A stretch of DNA of 64,000 nt from Kumtagia ephedrae (lineage in GTDB: Bacteria > Pseudomonadota > Alphaproteobacteria > Rhizobiales > Rhizobiaceae). The notes under the pieces are model-generated. The model ran no database searches. It saw nothing but the letters and a program-made list of their open reading frames with translations, and was not told where the DNA came from. Below are positions 8,323 through 17,894 of this stretch, piece after piece. The stretch is from assembly GCF_003012745.1 (NCBI RefSeq), contig NZ_PXYK01000009.1:62001-126000 (forward strand). The letters run 5' to 3'. The translations under genes were made by a program, and so were the position numbers. The first letter of the stretch is position 1. Every line of letters starts with the position of its first letter.

Positions 8323-8886
8323 ATGTCCGCAAAGCCTACCGACAAAGGTCATGCAGTGTTCGAGACTGCGCTCGGCTGGATCGGTATTGCCTGGAGCGCG
8401 CGCGGGATAACCCGGTTGCAGTTGCCGGAGCGGGACCGGGACGCCACCCGGGCGAGGCTGCTGTCGCGCGGGGCGCCTGCCGAACCCGGCGAGCCGCCGG
8501 CGCCCGTACAGGCTGCCATCGACGCCCTGACCCGCTACGCCGCCGGCGAGCGCGTCGATTTCGCCGGCGTCGCGGTCGATCTCGGCGAGGCGGACGACCT
8601 TCGCCAGGCGCTCTACGCGCGCATGCGCCTGCTCGGCTACGGGGAGACCGTCACCTATGGCGGGCTGGCGGAGGCGGTCGGCCGCCCCGGCATGGCGCGC
8701 GAGGTTGGCGAGGCGATGGGCCGCAATCCGGTTCCGATCATCGTGCCCTGCCATCGGGTGGTGGCCGCCGGCGGCAGGATGGGCGGCTTCTCGGCGCCGG
8801 GCGGCGTGTTCACCAAGCGCCGGCTGCTCGACCTGGAGCGGGCCCGCCCGCCTTCCCCGCCCGGACAGGGCGCCTTCGCCTTCTGA
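8323..8886 (+). CDS. ogt: Methylated-DNA--[protein]-cysteine S-methyltransferase
   Basis: 187 residues. The C-terminal active-site motif VPCHRVV with acceptor Cys143 is intact. The preceding YGETVTYGGLAEAVGRP helix-turn-helix and the GGFSAPGGVFTKRRLLDLE tail are as in Ogt/AGT proteins. It repairs O6-alkylguanine in DNA by suicidal alkyl transfer. No AraC-type Ada domain is fused, so the Ogt type fits better than Ada. It is divergent from the transglycosylase gene. Confidence 0.9.
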   Translation: MSAKPTDKGHAVFETALGWIGIAWSARGITRLQLPERDRDATRARLLSRGAPAEPGEPPAPVQAAIDALTRYAAGERVDFAGVAVDLGEADDLRQALYARMRLLGYGETVTYGGLAEAVGRPGMAREVGEAMGRNPVPIIVPCHRVVAAGGRMGGFSAPGGVFTKRRLLDLERARPPSPPGQGAFAF

Positions 8887-8930
8887 CCGATCGGCGCAAG
8901 CGCCCTGGCGTCATTCCGGCCCTGGCCGCG

Positions 8931-9248
8931 CTACCGCCCGAACAGCAGGAACTCGTCGTCGGGATCGTAGTAGCGGCACTCGCGCACCAGGCACTGCCGG
9001 CTGTCGGCGGAGGTGATGTAGACGATCTGTGGCAGCTCGCTGGTAGCGCAGAAGCGGCTGTCGCGCACATAACGCCCGTAGAGCTGGGCGCCGGTGCGGG
9101 CGGACCGGTAGCGCACGATCGCGGCGCCATCGCGCTGGATCACGGCCTTCACCTCGGCGCAGCTCATGCCGGCCGAATTGTAGCGGGAGATCGCATAAGC
9201 CTCGCCGGCGACCAGAGCCAGGCCGAGCGCCAGAAGCACGGATTTCAT
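8931..9248 (-). CDS. Conserved hypothetical secreted protein
   Basis: 105 residues with a clean Sec signal peptide (MKSVLLALGLALVAGEAYA). The mature part SCAEVKAVIQRDGAAIVRY ... LYGRYVRDSRFCATSE ... CLVRECRYY has four or five cysteines, likely paired in the periplasm. The same cysteine and RYVRDSRFC pattern is familiar from short uncharacterised Hyphomicrobiales proteins. Function unknown. It precedes the cold-shock gene divergently. Confidence 0.75.
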   Translation of the reverse strand: MKSVLLALGLALVAGEAYAISRYNSAGMSCAEVKAVIQRDGAAIVRYRSARTGAQLYGRYVRDSRFCATSELPQIVYITSADSRQCLVRECRYYDPDDEFLLFGR

Positions 9249-9542
9249 CGAAGCCTCCGAAGGTCAGCGCGGGTCCGGCCGCCGGCCGGTCCGCAAGAAC
9301 AGATACGCGGCTCACCCAGGGCGGGTTCACCTTTCCAGGCGCATATCCTATCACAAGTCCGTGAGCCGACGGTCCGATCTCCTCTTGTCTCGACCGGCGA
9401 AGCAATTTATACGCGCAGTATTGAATTTTCGGTCGATCGGTAGCTCGCGATACCTTCGCGTCCGCTGACGTTCATCTGCAAATTTCGATAGGGCCTGCCG
9501 GGCGCCTAGTCCGGTCAGAACGTAGCGACACCAGGAGAGAAG

Positions 9543-9755
9543 ATGGCTACCGGTACTGTCAAATGGTTCAACACCACCAAGGGCTACGGCTTCATCCAGC
9601 CCGACGCCGGTGGTGCTGACGTGTTCGTGCACATCTCGGCGGTCGAGCGCGCCGGCATGACCGGCCTCGTCGAGGGCCAGAAGATCAGCTTCGAGATCGA
9701 GCAGGACCGCCGCACCGGCAAGTCCGCCGCAGGCAAGCTGGCCAAGATCGGCTGA
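9543..9755 (+). CDS. Cold-shock protein (CspA family)
   Basis: 70 residues, start [20 protein letters not shown]. The RNP1 motif KGYGFIQ and RNP2 motif VFVHIS of the single cold-shock domain are intact. It is an RNA/ssDNA-binding chaperone. ATG follows an AGGAGAGA box. The nearly 300-base upstream gap may contain a long 5' leader as for other csp genes. A strong terminator lies 22 bases after the stop. Confidence 0.95.
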   Translation: MATGTVKWFNTTKGYGFIQPDAGGADVFVHISAVERAGMTGLVEGQKISFEIEQDRRTGKSAAGKLAKIG

Positions 9756-9777
9756 ACGTCCGACCTTCGGAATTGAG

Positions 9778-9810
9778 AAAAAGGCGGGATATTCCTGCCT
9801 TTTTCTTTTA
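9778..9810 (+). terminator. Rho-independent terminator of the cold-shock gene
   Basis: The hairpin has arms AAAAAGGC and GCCTTTTT with an inner GGA/TCC pairing, followed by TTTTTCTTTT. It directly follows the cold-shock gene and is convincing for forward transcription. Confidence 0.9.
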
Positions 9811-9879
9811 CGCCGTAGGGTTCTTGATCTTGCGCACGTCACTATCCCGAAACCGCCGCACGCTTTCGGGAGAGATGCG

Positions 9880-10713
9880 TCAAGCCGAAAGCGGCACGAC
9901 ATTGCCGCTGCCGCCGATGAAATCGGCGAAGGCGCGCGGCGAGGCGTCGAAATCCGTGCCCGCGAGCGCGACCGGCGCCAGGAAATCGCCCTGAAGCCTA
10001 TCCGCGCCGGCGGTCACCGCGGCGCGCAGCTGGATTTCGTCCGTTATGCCCTCGATCTGGACCGCGGCGCCGCGCCGCCGCAGCGTCGTCACCAGCAGGC
10101 GCAACAGCCGCAGCAGGTCCGGCTCGGCGACGATCGCGCGTGTCCAGGCTGGCGGGATCCGGACGAGCCCGGGCACCGCAGCCGAACCCGCCTCGCGCCG
10201 GCTCGCCGCCGCCAGATCCAGCGCCAGCGGCGTCCCCGACGTCTCCAACCGCATGGCAAGCGCGGCGAAACAGGGAGCGCTGCGCAGCGCGGTGAGGTCG
10301 AAACAGAGCCGATCCGGCGCGATGTCGGCGAGCGCGGCTTCGTCGAGGAGCAGCCGCAACTCGTCTTCGGGATCGCTGACGTCCTCGGAAAGGTCGAGAA
10401 CGAGATCGAACACGGGATCGTCGCAGCCGATATAGGCGAGATTGCGGATGGCGAGGCTGCGGCCGAGAGCCTGCATGAAACCGCGCTCCGCGGCAGACAA
10501 ACCCGCGAGTTCGGTCTCGCCGAGCGATTGCCCTCGGCGCTGTGCGACGAAACCTGCCGAGACCGCAATGGGCACCAGCATCGGCCCGCGCCGCGCGAAG
10601 ATCGGCTGAAAGGCGCATTTCAGCCGCAGCGCGTCGAGGACGCCGAAGGACAAGCCGGTCTCGTCGACGGCGATCGCATCCATGATCGCCAGCATCCGCT
10701 GATTCGGGCTCAT
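9880..10713 (-). CDS. Degenerate EAL-domain-like protein
   Basis: 277 residues from the ATG that overlaps the upstream gene's stop as ATGA. The fold resembles an EAL domain (FQPIFARRGPMLVPI opening, a RLCFDLTAL strand, a final LQGDFLAP), but the catalytic residues are gone. There is no ExL after the first strand, no Asn in the FxNxxP position, and ALDLAAA replaces the DDFG strand. Expected role: a c-di-GMP-insensitive partner or regulator of the catalytic-looking EAL protein just upstream, with which it is translationally coupled. Confidence 0.7.
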   Translation of the reverse strand: MSPNQRMLAIMDAIAVDETGLSFGVLDALRLKCAFQPIFARRGPMLVPIAVSAGFVAQRRGQSLGETELAGLSAAERGFMQALGRSLAIRNLAYIGCDDPVFDLVLDLSEDVSDPEDELRLLLDEAALADIAPDRLCFDLTALRSAPCFAALAMRLETSGTPLALDLAAASRREAGSAAVPGLVRIPPAWTRAIVAEPDLLRLLRLLVTTLRRRGAAVQIEGITDEIQLRAAVTAGADRLQGDFLAPVALAGTDFDASPRAFADFIGGSGNVVPLSA

Positions 10714-11738
10714 GGCGCCACCTTGCGGCCGAAACGCGGCCCGAAGGTCTCTCCGGCAAGGCCGGCCATGGAATGCACCGGCTGACCGCGTCCCCGTCGA
10801 GCGACGGGCATCGCGGTCCTGGGAAACGTCGCAAAGCTCGCCGGCGCCAGTTCCGGACGGGCGAGGGCAAAACCCTGGACCATCGCTACCCCGGCCTGCT
10901 CGGCAAGTCCGATCTGACGGCTTTCCTCGATGCCCTCGAACACTGTCGTGATCCCCTGCCCGGCGAAAATGCCGACCATCGCCTTCAGCAGGCCGAGACC
11001 CGGGCCGGTTTCCATCAGCCTGGCCACCCAATGAGCGTCGAACTTGACGATCTCGGGCCTCAGCACGCGGATGCGCTCGATGTCGGAATCCTCGGCCCCA
11101 TAGTCATCGATGGCGATCCTGAAGCCGGCCTGGCGGAACGACCGCACGAAGTCGCGCAGCACCTGCTGCGATGCCGATCTCTGTTCCGTCACCTCGCAGA
11201 CGACGCGCCCGGGCTTGATGCCGACCTGCGCCAGGGTGTTGCGCGTGTCGGAAAGCGCCGCGCTGGCGATCGACCTGTCGACGAAGATGGAGGGATCGAA
11301 ATTGACGAAGACGCTGGCCGACTCGGGCAGGCAGGTGGCGGCGTTGGCCAGGTGCAGGGTTCGGGCCAGCGTCTCGACCTGCAGACGGTCGCCGACGGGC
11401 AGAGCGGCGAGGAAGGCGGCCGGCTGCACCGGCTGGCCGTGCCGGTAGGGCCGGATCAGCCCCTCGAAGGCGGCGATGGCGAGCGTGTTCTCATGGAAGG
11501 CGAAAATCGGCTGGAAGGCCGTCCGCAACGTGAAGGCTCCCCACACGCCGACCGATGATCCGTCGCCGTCCCGGGCGATGTGCGCGAAAATCCCGCTTGG
11601 CGACACGTCCGCCTCCGCCTCTGGCCAACACGGGACGGTAACCCGCATGGTTTTATCGGCCGTTAACGGGAACCGCCCTTGCCGCGGAATTGTCCCGGTT
11701 ACGATGCAATACTTGCACATCTTTCCGCGATCGGACAT
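10710..11738 (-). CDS. EAL domain protein (putative c-di-GMP phosphodiesterase)
   Basis: 342 residues. EAL residues are mostly kept: Glu92 in the variant EGLIR motif, Asn146 in FVNFDPS, Glu182 in CEVTEQ, Asp211-Asp212 in IDDYGAED, Lys232 in VKFD and Glu268 in FEGIEE. Phosphodiesterase activity is therefore possible. There is no GGDEF, PAS or membrane segment. The start is uncertain: an internal ATG 30 codons in is also possible. It overlaps the next, degenerate EAL gene by four bases. Confidence 0.8.
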   Translation of the reverse strand: MSDRGKMCKYCIVTGTIPRQGRFPLTADKTMRVTVPCWPEAEADVSPSGIFAHIARDGDGSSVGVWGAFTLRTAFQPIFAFHENTLAIAAFEGLIRPYRHGQPVQPAAFLAALPVGDRLQVETLARTLHLANAATCLPESASVFVNFDPSIFVDRSIASAALSDTRNTLAQVGIKPGRVVCEVTEQRSASQQVLRDFVRSFRQAGFRIAIDDYGAEDSDIERIRVLRPEIVKFDAHWVARLMETGPGLGLLKAMVGIFAGQGITTVFEGIEESRQIGLAEQAGVAMVQGFALARPELAPASFATFPRTAMPVARRGRGQPVHSMAGLAGETFGPRFGRKVAP

Positions 11739-11802
11739 TAGAGCGTCGCCCGCGGCTGGACGTCGTCCGAACGATCGATGTCGCGGTCAACCGCGGCTCT
11801 AG

Positions 11803-13035
<1,233 letters not shown>

Positions 13036-13057
13036 CGCGACGCCGACACTCGAACAA

Positions 13058-13090
13058 GAAAAACCCGGCTCCGCGCCGGGTTTTTCTTTT
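13058..13090 (+). terminator. Rho-independent terminator of the aminotransferase gene
   Basis: Perfect 12-bp arms GAAAAACCCGGC and GCCGGGTTTTTC around TCCGC, followed by TTTTG. It lies 22 bases after the stop codon. Confidence 0.92.
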
Positions 13091-13160
13091 GCGGGGCCGC
13101 GGAAAGATGGCGGCCAGCCGCGATGGAGCAGTCCGGCAAGCGAGGCTTCGCTTCCCGTCC

Positions 13161-13454
13161 TCAGAGCAGCCGGCGGGCGCGGAGCAGCCTCAGCCAGGGA
13201 CCCGCGTGGAAGACGCTCATCAGCAGGTACATCAAAGCCATCCCGCTCAGCGGCGATACGCCGGCGACCGAGCACAGCATCTCCGCCGGGTCGCCCAGCA
13301 CGTCGGTCAGCAGCGCCATGGCTGCGAAGGTCGGCGAGGCCGCAAGCGCCAGCCCGTCGACCACTCGAAAGGCCGGACCGTCGGCCGAAGGAGGTGCGGC
13401 GGCGTGGCGGCGGACCTCGCCACCTTCGGAGCCGCCGCAGCAGGCGTGGCTCAT
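13161..13454 (-). CDS. Hypothetical membrane protein, coupled to DUF899 gene
   Basis: 97 residues beginning MSHACCGGSEGGEVRRH, whose ATG overlaps the DUF899 stop as ATGA, giving translational coupling. Two hydrophobic stretches (LALAASPTFAAMALLTDVL and LSGMALMYLLMSVFHAGPW) suggest a small inner-membrane protein. The Cys-Cys and His residues near the start could bind a metal, but this is speculative. Function unknown; it probably acts with the DUF899 protein. Confidence 0.65.
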   Translation of the reverse strand: MSHACCGGSEGGEVRRHAAAPPSADGPAFRVVDGLALAASPTFAAMALLTDVLGDPAEMLCSVAGVSPLSGMALMYLLMSVFHAGPWLRLLRARRLL

Positions 13455-14233
13455 GGTTTTGCGTCCTGGTGGCGCATGGCCGCCTCTCCGGCGTCCGACA
13501 CTTCCACCCACTTCCTGTCGGGCGCTGCGCCGGCGACGTAGCTGTCGTGCCAGTTCCACCACTGGTAGGGTGGTGTCTGCGGGTAGCCCTCGGGCGAGTC
13601 CTCCCAGACCTCCTGCCGGCCGAGCGGCGTGATGTCGAGGTAGTTCCAGGTACCCCCCATCTGCTCGTCGCCGCGGTTGTCGACGAAATAGGTGCGGAAC
13701 AGCCGGCCGCCGTCGCGGATGAACACATTGGTGCCGTGCCATTCGTCCACGCCGAAATCGGCGTCGAAGCTGTCGGTGACGGTGTACCACGGCATTTTCC
13801 AGCCCATGCGCGCCTTCAGCCGTGCGATGTCGGCCTGCGGGGCACGCGAGACAAAGACGAGCGTGGTGTCGCGGGCGTTCAGGTGAGCGACGTGAGCGAC
13901 CTGGTCGGCGACCATCGAGCAGCCGCGGCAGGCATGGTCGGGCCAGCCATACACGCCCGGCTCATAGAAGGCGCGGTAGACGATCAGCTGACGCCGGCCG
14001 TCGAACAGGTCGAGCAGGCTCACCTTGCCTTCGGGCCCCTCGAAAGCATACGCCTTGTCCACGGCCATCCACGGCATGCGCCGGCGCTCGGCCGCGAGCG
14101 CGTCGCGGGCGCGGGTGTTGGCCTTTTCCTTGACGAGCAGTTTTTCGCGGGCCGCCTCCCATTCCCGCGGCGATACCACCGGCGGCGTGTGCATGGCGGG
14201 ATGTCCGCTTCGATTTTCGGCTGATGCGGTCAT
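13451..14233 (-). CDS. DUF899 family (thioredoxin-like) protein
   Basis: 260 residues from MTASAENRSGHP, where GAGGAGG precedes the ATG; a longer in-frame ORF upstream is rejected. DUF899 features are clear: EWEAAREKLLVKEKANTRARDAL, RRMPWMAVDKAYAFEG, LIVYRAFYEPGV, a CRGCSMVADQ redox-like motif, and a C-terminal YQWWNWHDSY. The fold is thioredoxin-like, with FVSRAPQADIARLKARMGW as an AhpC-like segment. The enzymatic activity of the family is not established. Confidence 0.85.
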   Translation of the reverse strand: MTASAENRSGHPAMHTPPVVSPREWEAAREKLLVKEKANTRARDALAAERRRMPWMAVDKAYAFEGPEGKVSLLDLFDGRRQLIVYRAFYEPGVYGWPDHACRGCSMVADQVAHVAHLNARDTTLVFVSRAPQADIARLKARMGWKMPWYTVTDSFDADFGVDEWHGTNVFIRDGGRLFRTYFVDNRGDEQMGGTWNYLDITPLGRQEVWEDSPEGYPQTPPYQWWNWHDSYVAGAAPDRKWVEVSDAGEAAMRHQDAKP

Positions 14234-14823
14234 GATCTCGAACCTCCTCATTGGGCGCTGCGCGGTATCGCCGAGCGCGATGCGGCCGCCGCTCAGTGCG
14301 CTCATTGGCCGTGAGATAGCTTTTTGGCACCGGAAATCGACAGGCGGGAGTAACAAGTCTGACGGGATTTCGACGGCAGCCGCCGAATTCGGCGGCGCAG
14401 CGATGTTCTCGCGCACCACCCCAAGCCGCGTGACCAGGAGAAGCCCGGCCGCCGCGACGGCATGGTCTTCATTGCCGCAGGCGCCGCCGCCGGAGCCTGG
14501 TCGGCGGCATTGCCGAAACTGGCGGCGATCGTCATGATTCAGGGGCTGCACGGCGCCAAGGACGAGGCAATCGAAAAAAGGCGAGCCCGACGGCCGGCAG
14601 CTTGCCGAGCGCCTGTCGGAAATGTTCCTCGACCTGCTGCGGGCAAGGCGCTCCCACGCCGGATGACGTCGCTGTGGCTCACCGCGGCCTTATCCGGCAC
14701 GTTCCTCGACCGACAACACATCAATAGACAACAACAGGTTGTCTTTCGGTCTGGTACTTGCCATCCTGCCGTCGGGGCGACGGACCGTCGACGTTTCAGC
14801 GGTCCGGAATACGAGGAGAGGTT
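14234..14823. other. 590-base region with no intact gene
   Basis: This stretch separates the DUF899 gene from the glycine-zipper lipoprotein gene. Its left part should hold the DUF899 promoter. Its middle holds a possible decayed forward gene (14402-14666, listed separately). Near 14730 the short dyad AGACAA-N7-TTGTCT may mark an operator for the downstream forward genes. Confidence 0.5.
14402..14666 (+). pseudogene. Possible decayed regulator-like gene, frameshifted at an A6 run
   Basis: In one forward frame an uninterrupted stretch passes through WSAALPKLAAIVMIQGLHG and reaches a run of six A at 14574-14579. Removing one A restores EKGEPDGRQLAERLSEMFL, then DLLRARRSHAG and TGA. The helical C terminus resembles that of TetR-type proteins, but no HTH is visible. 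No convincing start exists. Weak evidence; it could be noncoding. Confidence 0.25.
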
Positions 14824-15069
14824 ATGATCAGAAGACGTATTCTATCGATTTCCGCCGCAACCCTCATGATAGCGGGCTGCCAATCAAGTTCGGACCCGCA
14901 GGTGCAGGCCCGCAACCACGAGTTCGGCTGCATAGCCGGCACTGTTGGCGGAGCGGTCGTCGGGGGCCTCATAGGAAGCACGATCGGAGCAGGAAGCGGC
15001 CAGGTCCTGGCGGTGGCGGCCGGAATTGGCGGCGGCGGCTACCTCGGAAACCGTCTGGCTTGCGGCTAA
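14824..15069 (+). CDS. Small glycine-zipper lipoprotein (17 kDa surface antigen-like)
   Basis: 81 residues. The signal peptide MIRRRILSISAATLMIAGC ends in lipobox IAGC. It is followed by a glycine-zipper segment (GTVGGAVVGGLIGSTIGAG and GIGGGGYLGNRL) typical of the 17-kDa surface antigen/YMGG family. It is probably an outer-membrane-attached protein of unknown function. GAGGAGAGG precedes the ATG. The EF-hand gene follows after 14 bases, so the two probably form an operon. Confidence 0.85.
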   Translation: MIRRRILSISAATLMIAGCQSSSDPQVQARNHEFGCIAGTVGGAVVGGLIGSTIGAGSGQVLAVAAGIGGGGYLGNRLACG

Positions 15070-15083
15070 CCAGGAGATATCTG

Positions 15084-15437
15084 ATGAAAAAGCTCGCTCT
15101 GACGGCCGCGTGCGTCGTGTTTCTCGGAAACGGCATCGCCACGGCACAACAAGCCCCGGCGATGCATGAAGGTCAACTCAACCAGCTCGACACCGACAAA
15201 AGCGGCGGCGTGAGCAAGGCCGAGTACCAGACCTTCATGTCCGCCGCCTTCTCGAAAATCGACGCCAGCGGTGACGGCTCGATAAGCCAGGACGAAGTGG
15301 CGAAAATGCTGACGCCGGACCAGTTCTCGTCCATGGATGCCAACGGCGACAAGCGGGTGAGCCGCTCCGAGTTCATGGGACAGGTCATGAAGGACTTTGC
15401 CGGAGCTGACCGTGCCGGCGACGGGCAGCTCAAATAA
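15084..15437 (+). CDS. Secreted EF-hand calcium-binding protein
   Basis: 117 residues with a Sec signal peptide (MKKLALTAACVVFLGNGIATA). Three EF-hand-like loops follow: DTDKSGGVSKAE, DASGDGSISQDE and DANGDKRVSRSE; a fourth degenerate DRAGDGQLK ends the protein. The first two have the full D-x-D/S-x-S/D-G pattern and a terminal Glu, so Ca2+ binding in the periplasm is plausible. AGGAG precedes the ATG. Confidence 0.88.
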   Translation: MKKLALTAACVVFLGNGIATAQQAPAMHEGQLNQLDTDKSGGVSKAEYQTFMSAAFSKIDASGDGSISQDEVAKMLTPDQFSSMDANGDKRVSRSEFMGQVMKDFAGADRAGDGQLK

Positions 15438-15479
15438 GACGCTCGGAAAGATTTGATCCGGAGCCCAACACCGAGGGCC

Positions 15480-15660
15480 TCGAGCTCTGACTTTTGGGTC
15501 TGTTGGGCAGTCCTCTCACAGCCCTCCCGGGCCACCTCTCCCACTTCGTGGGGCGAGGAACCCGGGCCGGAGGAGCGCCGGCATCGCGGCAGCGGTTCCT
15601 CTCACCCGGGGCAGAGATGGTCCGAAGGACCGATGAGGGGCGCTTCATCGGTCAACTTCT
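15480..15660. repeat. Mosaic intergenic repeat (two decayed segments)
   Basis: At 15530-15562, CCACCTCTCCCACTTCGTGG and a GGCGAGGAA tail match the arms that bound the DUF559 gene at 42.7-43.2 kb, with small gaps. At about 15596-15640 a second segment (TTCCTCTCACCCGGGGCAG ... ATGGTCCGAAGGACCGATG) has the form of another rhizobial intergenic repeat module. No gene is present here. It lies between the EF-hand gene and the convergent cupin gene. Confidence 0.55.
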
Positions 15661-15705
15661 GGGCGATTGCGCAACTGTCATTGATCCGGCGACGATCCCG
15701 CAGCA

Positions 15706-16101
15706 TCAACCCGAATACTGCTCTTCCGACACCTTCTCCAGCCAATCGGCGGTGACGCCGTCCAGCGCCTCCTGCATGGCGATATGGCTCATCGCCGTGC
15801 GCGGCCCGGCGCCGTGCCAATGCTTCTCGCCGGGGGCGAAGGAGATCACGTCACCGGTGCGCACCTCCTGCACCGGCTCGCCCCAGCTCTGCACGCGGCC
15901 GGCGCCGGAGACGATGAGCAGCGTCTGGCCGAGCGGATGCGTGTGCCAGGCGGTGCGCGCGCCCGGCTCAAACTGCACCAGCAGCGCGCGCAGCCGCGCC
16001 GGCTCCTCCTTCTCGACGATCGGGGTCTGCAGCACGCGGCCGGTGAAATAGGCTTCCGGCGCCGGTTTGGTGGCGACGCTGCCGCAAGGAATGATCTTCA
16101 T
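15706..16101 (-). CDS. Cupin domain-containing protein
   Basis: 131 residues, a single small cupin barrel of the (R)-mandelonitrile lyase/YhhW-like group. Metal-site motif 1 is visible as FEPGARTAWHTHPLGQTLLI (His-x-His) and motif 2 as GDVISFAPGEKHWHGAG. The C-terminal MSHIAMQEALDG is characteristic of cupins in carboxymuconolactone-type neighbourhoods. A metal-dependent role is likely; substrate unknown. Confidence 0.85.
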   Translation of the reverse strand: MKIIPCGSVATKPAPEAYFTGRVLQTPIVEKEEPARLRALLVQFEPGARTAWHTHPLGQTLLIVSGAGRVQSWGEPVQEVRTGDVISFAPGEKHWHGAGPRTAMSHIAMQEALDGVTADWLEKVSEEQYSG

Positions 16102-16172
16102 GGCCGGTTTCTCCTGTCGGATGAGCGGGCCGGTCGATCCATGTCCGGCCCGCCTTCATAGAACCTGCCGGG

Positions 16173-17759
16173 CTACACCGCCACCCAGCACTTGGTCAGC
16201 GCATGGCTGCCCATCATCTCGCCGTTCGGATCGTCGACCCAGCCGCCGACCCGCGGGCTGGTCGCGTCGATGTAGTTGTTGAACATCGGCACGATCACGC
16301 CGCCCTCGTCGCGCAGGATCATCGCCGCCTGGCGGTACATGGACTTGCGCTTGGCGGCGTCCAGTTCGGAGCGGGCACCGATGATCAGCCTGTCGAAATC
16401 CTCGCGGAAGAAACGCGTATCGTTCCACTCCGCCTTGGACAGGTAGGCAATGGAATAGACCTGGTCCTGCGTCGGCCGGCCGGTCCAGTAGGACATGGAA
16501 AAAGGCTGCTTGTTCCACACCTCCGACCAGTAGCCGTCGCCCGGCTCGCGCTTCACATCGACGGTGATGCCGCATTTGGCGGCGCTCTGCTGGAAGAGCT
16601 GCGCGGCGTCGACGGCGCCGGGGAAGGCGACATCCGACGTGCGCATCAGCACCGGGCCGCTGTGCCCGGACTTCTTGTAGTGGAAGGCCGCCTTTTCCGG
16701 ATCGAACTTGCGCTGCTCGATGTCGTCGTCGAACAGCGGATAACCCTTCACCATCGGCGTATCGTTGCCGACGGTGCCGTAGCCGCCGAGAATCTTCTGC
16801 ACCATCTCCTCGCGGTCGACGGCATATTTGAGCGCCAGCCTCAAATCGTTGTTGTCGAAGGGCGCGGTGTTGCAATGGGCGATCATCACATAGTGGCCCT
16901 TGCCGGGCACGTTGCGGATGGTGACGCCGGGCACCCGCTTGACCAGGTCGACGATCTTCGGCTCGACGCGGTTGATCATGTCGACCTGGCCGCCTTGCAG
17001 GGCGGCGGTTCGGGCCGTGGCATCGTTGACGACGATGATCTCGATGGAATCGGCGTGGCCGCGCTGGTCGCTGCCCCAGTATCCCTGATGCTTCTCGCCG
17101 ACATGCCTCACGCCGGGCTCGTTGACGGCGAGCTTGTAGGGTCCGGTGCCTATGCCCTCGGTCGGATTGTCCTTGCCGCCGTTCGGCTGGATCATCAGAT
17201 GGTAGTCGCCGACGACATAAGGCAGGTCGGCATTGGGCTCCTTGAGCGTGATGACCACGTTCTGGCCGTCGGCCTTGACGCTGTCGAAGGCGCTGACGAA
17301 GGCGAGCGCCGCCGACTTGGAAGCCGCGTCGGCATGACGCTCCATCGTCGCCACCACATCGGCCGGCGTCAGGTCCTTGCCGTTGTGGAAGGTGACGCCC
17401 TGGCGGATCTTGAAGGTCCACACCTTCGCGTCGTCGGAGGCCTCGAAGGATTCGGCAAGCCGGCAGTCGATCTCGCCGGTCGGCTTCACATCAAGGAGTT
17501 GCTCGCCCCAGCAGCGGCCGAGCGTGTAGGGCACCTGGCTTGTCCAACTGCCGGGATCGAGGCTGTCGGTGGCGCCGCCGCCGACCATGCCGGCCCTGAG
17601 CACGCCGCCTTTCACGGGAGCCTGCGCTTGCGCGGCGCCCGCCAGCAGCGAATTCGCCAGGCCGGCCGACACGCCGAGCGCGGCGGCGCGGCCGAGAAAG
17701 TCGCGCCTGCTGAGGCGCCCTCCGGCGACGAGCCGGCTGAGATGGTCCAGTTCCGACAT
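16173..17759 (-). CDS. ABC transporter substrate-binding protein (family 5, peptide/nickel type)
   Basis: 528 residues of the DppA/OppA-type SBP_bac_5 family. A twin-arginine signal is evident (GRLSRRDFLGRAAALGVSAG). The hallmark AESFEASDDAKVWTFKIRQ and GVTFHNGKDLTPADVV segments follow. The ligand is probably a peptide or opine-like compound. No permease or ATPase gene is adjacent; it is 135 bases downstream of an MFS gene on the same strand. An orphan binding protein is therefore likely. Confidence 0.9.
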   Translation of the reverse strand: MSELDHLSRLVAGGRLSRRDFLGRAAALGVSAGLANSLLAGAAQAQAPVKGGVLRAGMVGGGATDSLDPGSWTSQVPYTLGRCWGEQLLDVKPTGEIDCRLAESFEASDDAKVWTFKIRQGVTFHNGKDLTPADVVATMERHADAASKSAALAFVSAFDSVKADGQNVVITLKEPNADLPYVVGDYHLMIQPNGGKDNPTEGIGTGPYKLAVNEPGVRHVGEKHQGYWGSDQRGHADSIEIIVVNDATARTAALQGGQVDMINRVEPKIVDLVKRVPGVTIRNVPGKGHYVMIAHCNTAPFDNNDLRLALKYAVDREEMVQKILGGYGTVGNDTPMVKGYPLFDDDIEQRKFDPEKAAFHYKKSGHSGPVLMRTSDVAFPGAVDAAQLFQQSAAKCGITVDVKREPGDGYWSEVWNKQPFSMSYWTGRPTQDQVYSIAYLSKAEWNDTRFFREDFDRLIIGARSELDAAKRKSMYRQAAMILRDEGGVIVPMFNNYIDATSPRVGGWVDDPNGEMMGSHALTKCWVAV

Positions 17760-17843
17760 TTCCGTTCCCTCTGTTCTTGTTGCCCCCCATCCTGCCTCGC
17801 CCGGCTCGGCTTTGCCAAGGCCTGTCCCAACACAGACAGAAGA

Positions 17844-17868
17844 GCCGGCAGGCGTTCCGCCTGCCGGC
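17844..17868 (-). terminator. Strong hairpin after the MFS gene (terminator-like, no T run)
   Basis: Perfect 11-bp arms GCCGGCAGGCG and CGCCTGCCGGC around TTC, 27 bases past the MFS stop codon in its direction of transcription. The T run is poor (CTCTTCTG), so it may act as an RNA-stabilising hairpin or a partial terminator before the substrate-binding-protein gene. Confidence 0.5.
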
Positions 17869-17894
17869 CCGAAGCAAGAGCTGTCCGGCTGGCC

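Noticed and set aside
14234-14551. N-terminal extension of the DUF899 protein by about 106 codons
   Set aside because: The ATG at 14233 has a strong GAGGAGG box and matches the usual family start; the extension reads like noncoding GC-rich DNA.
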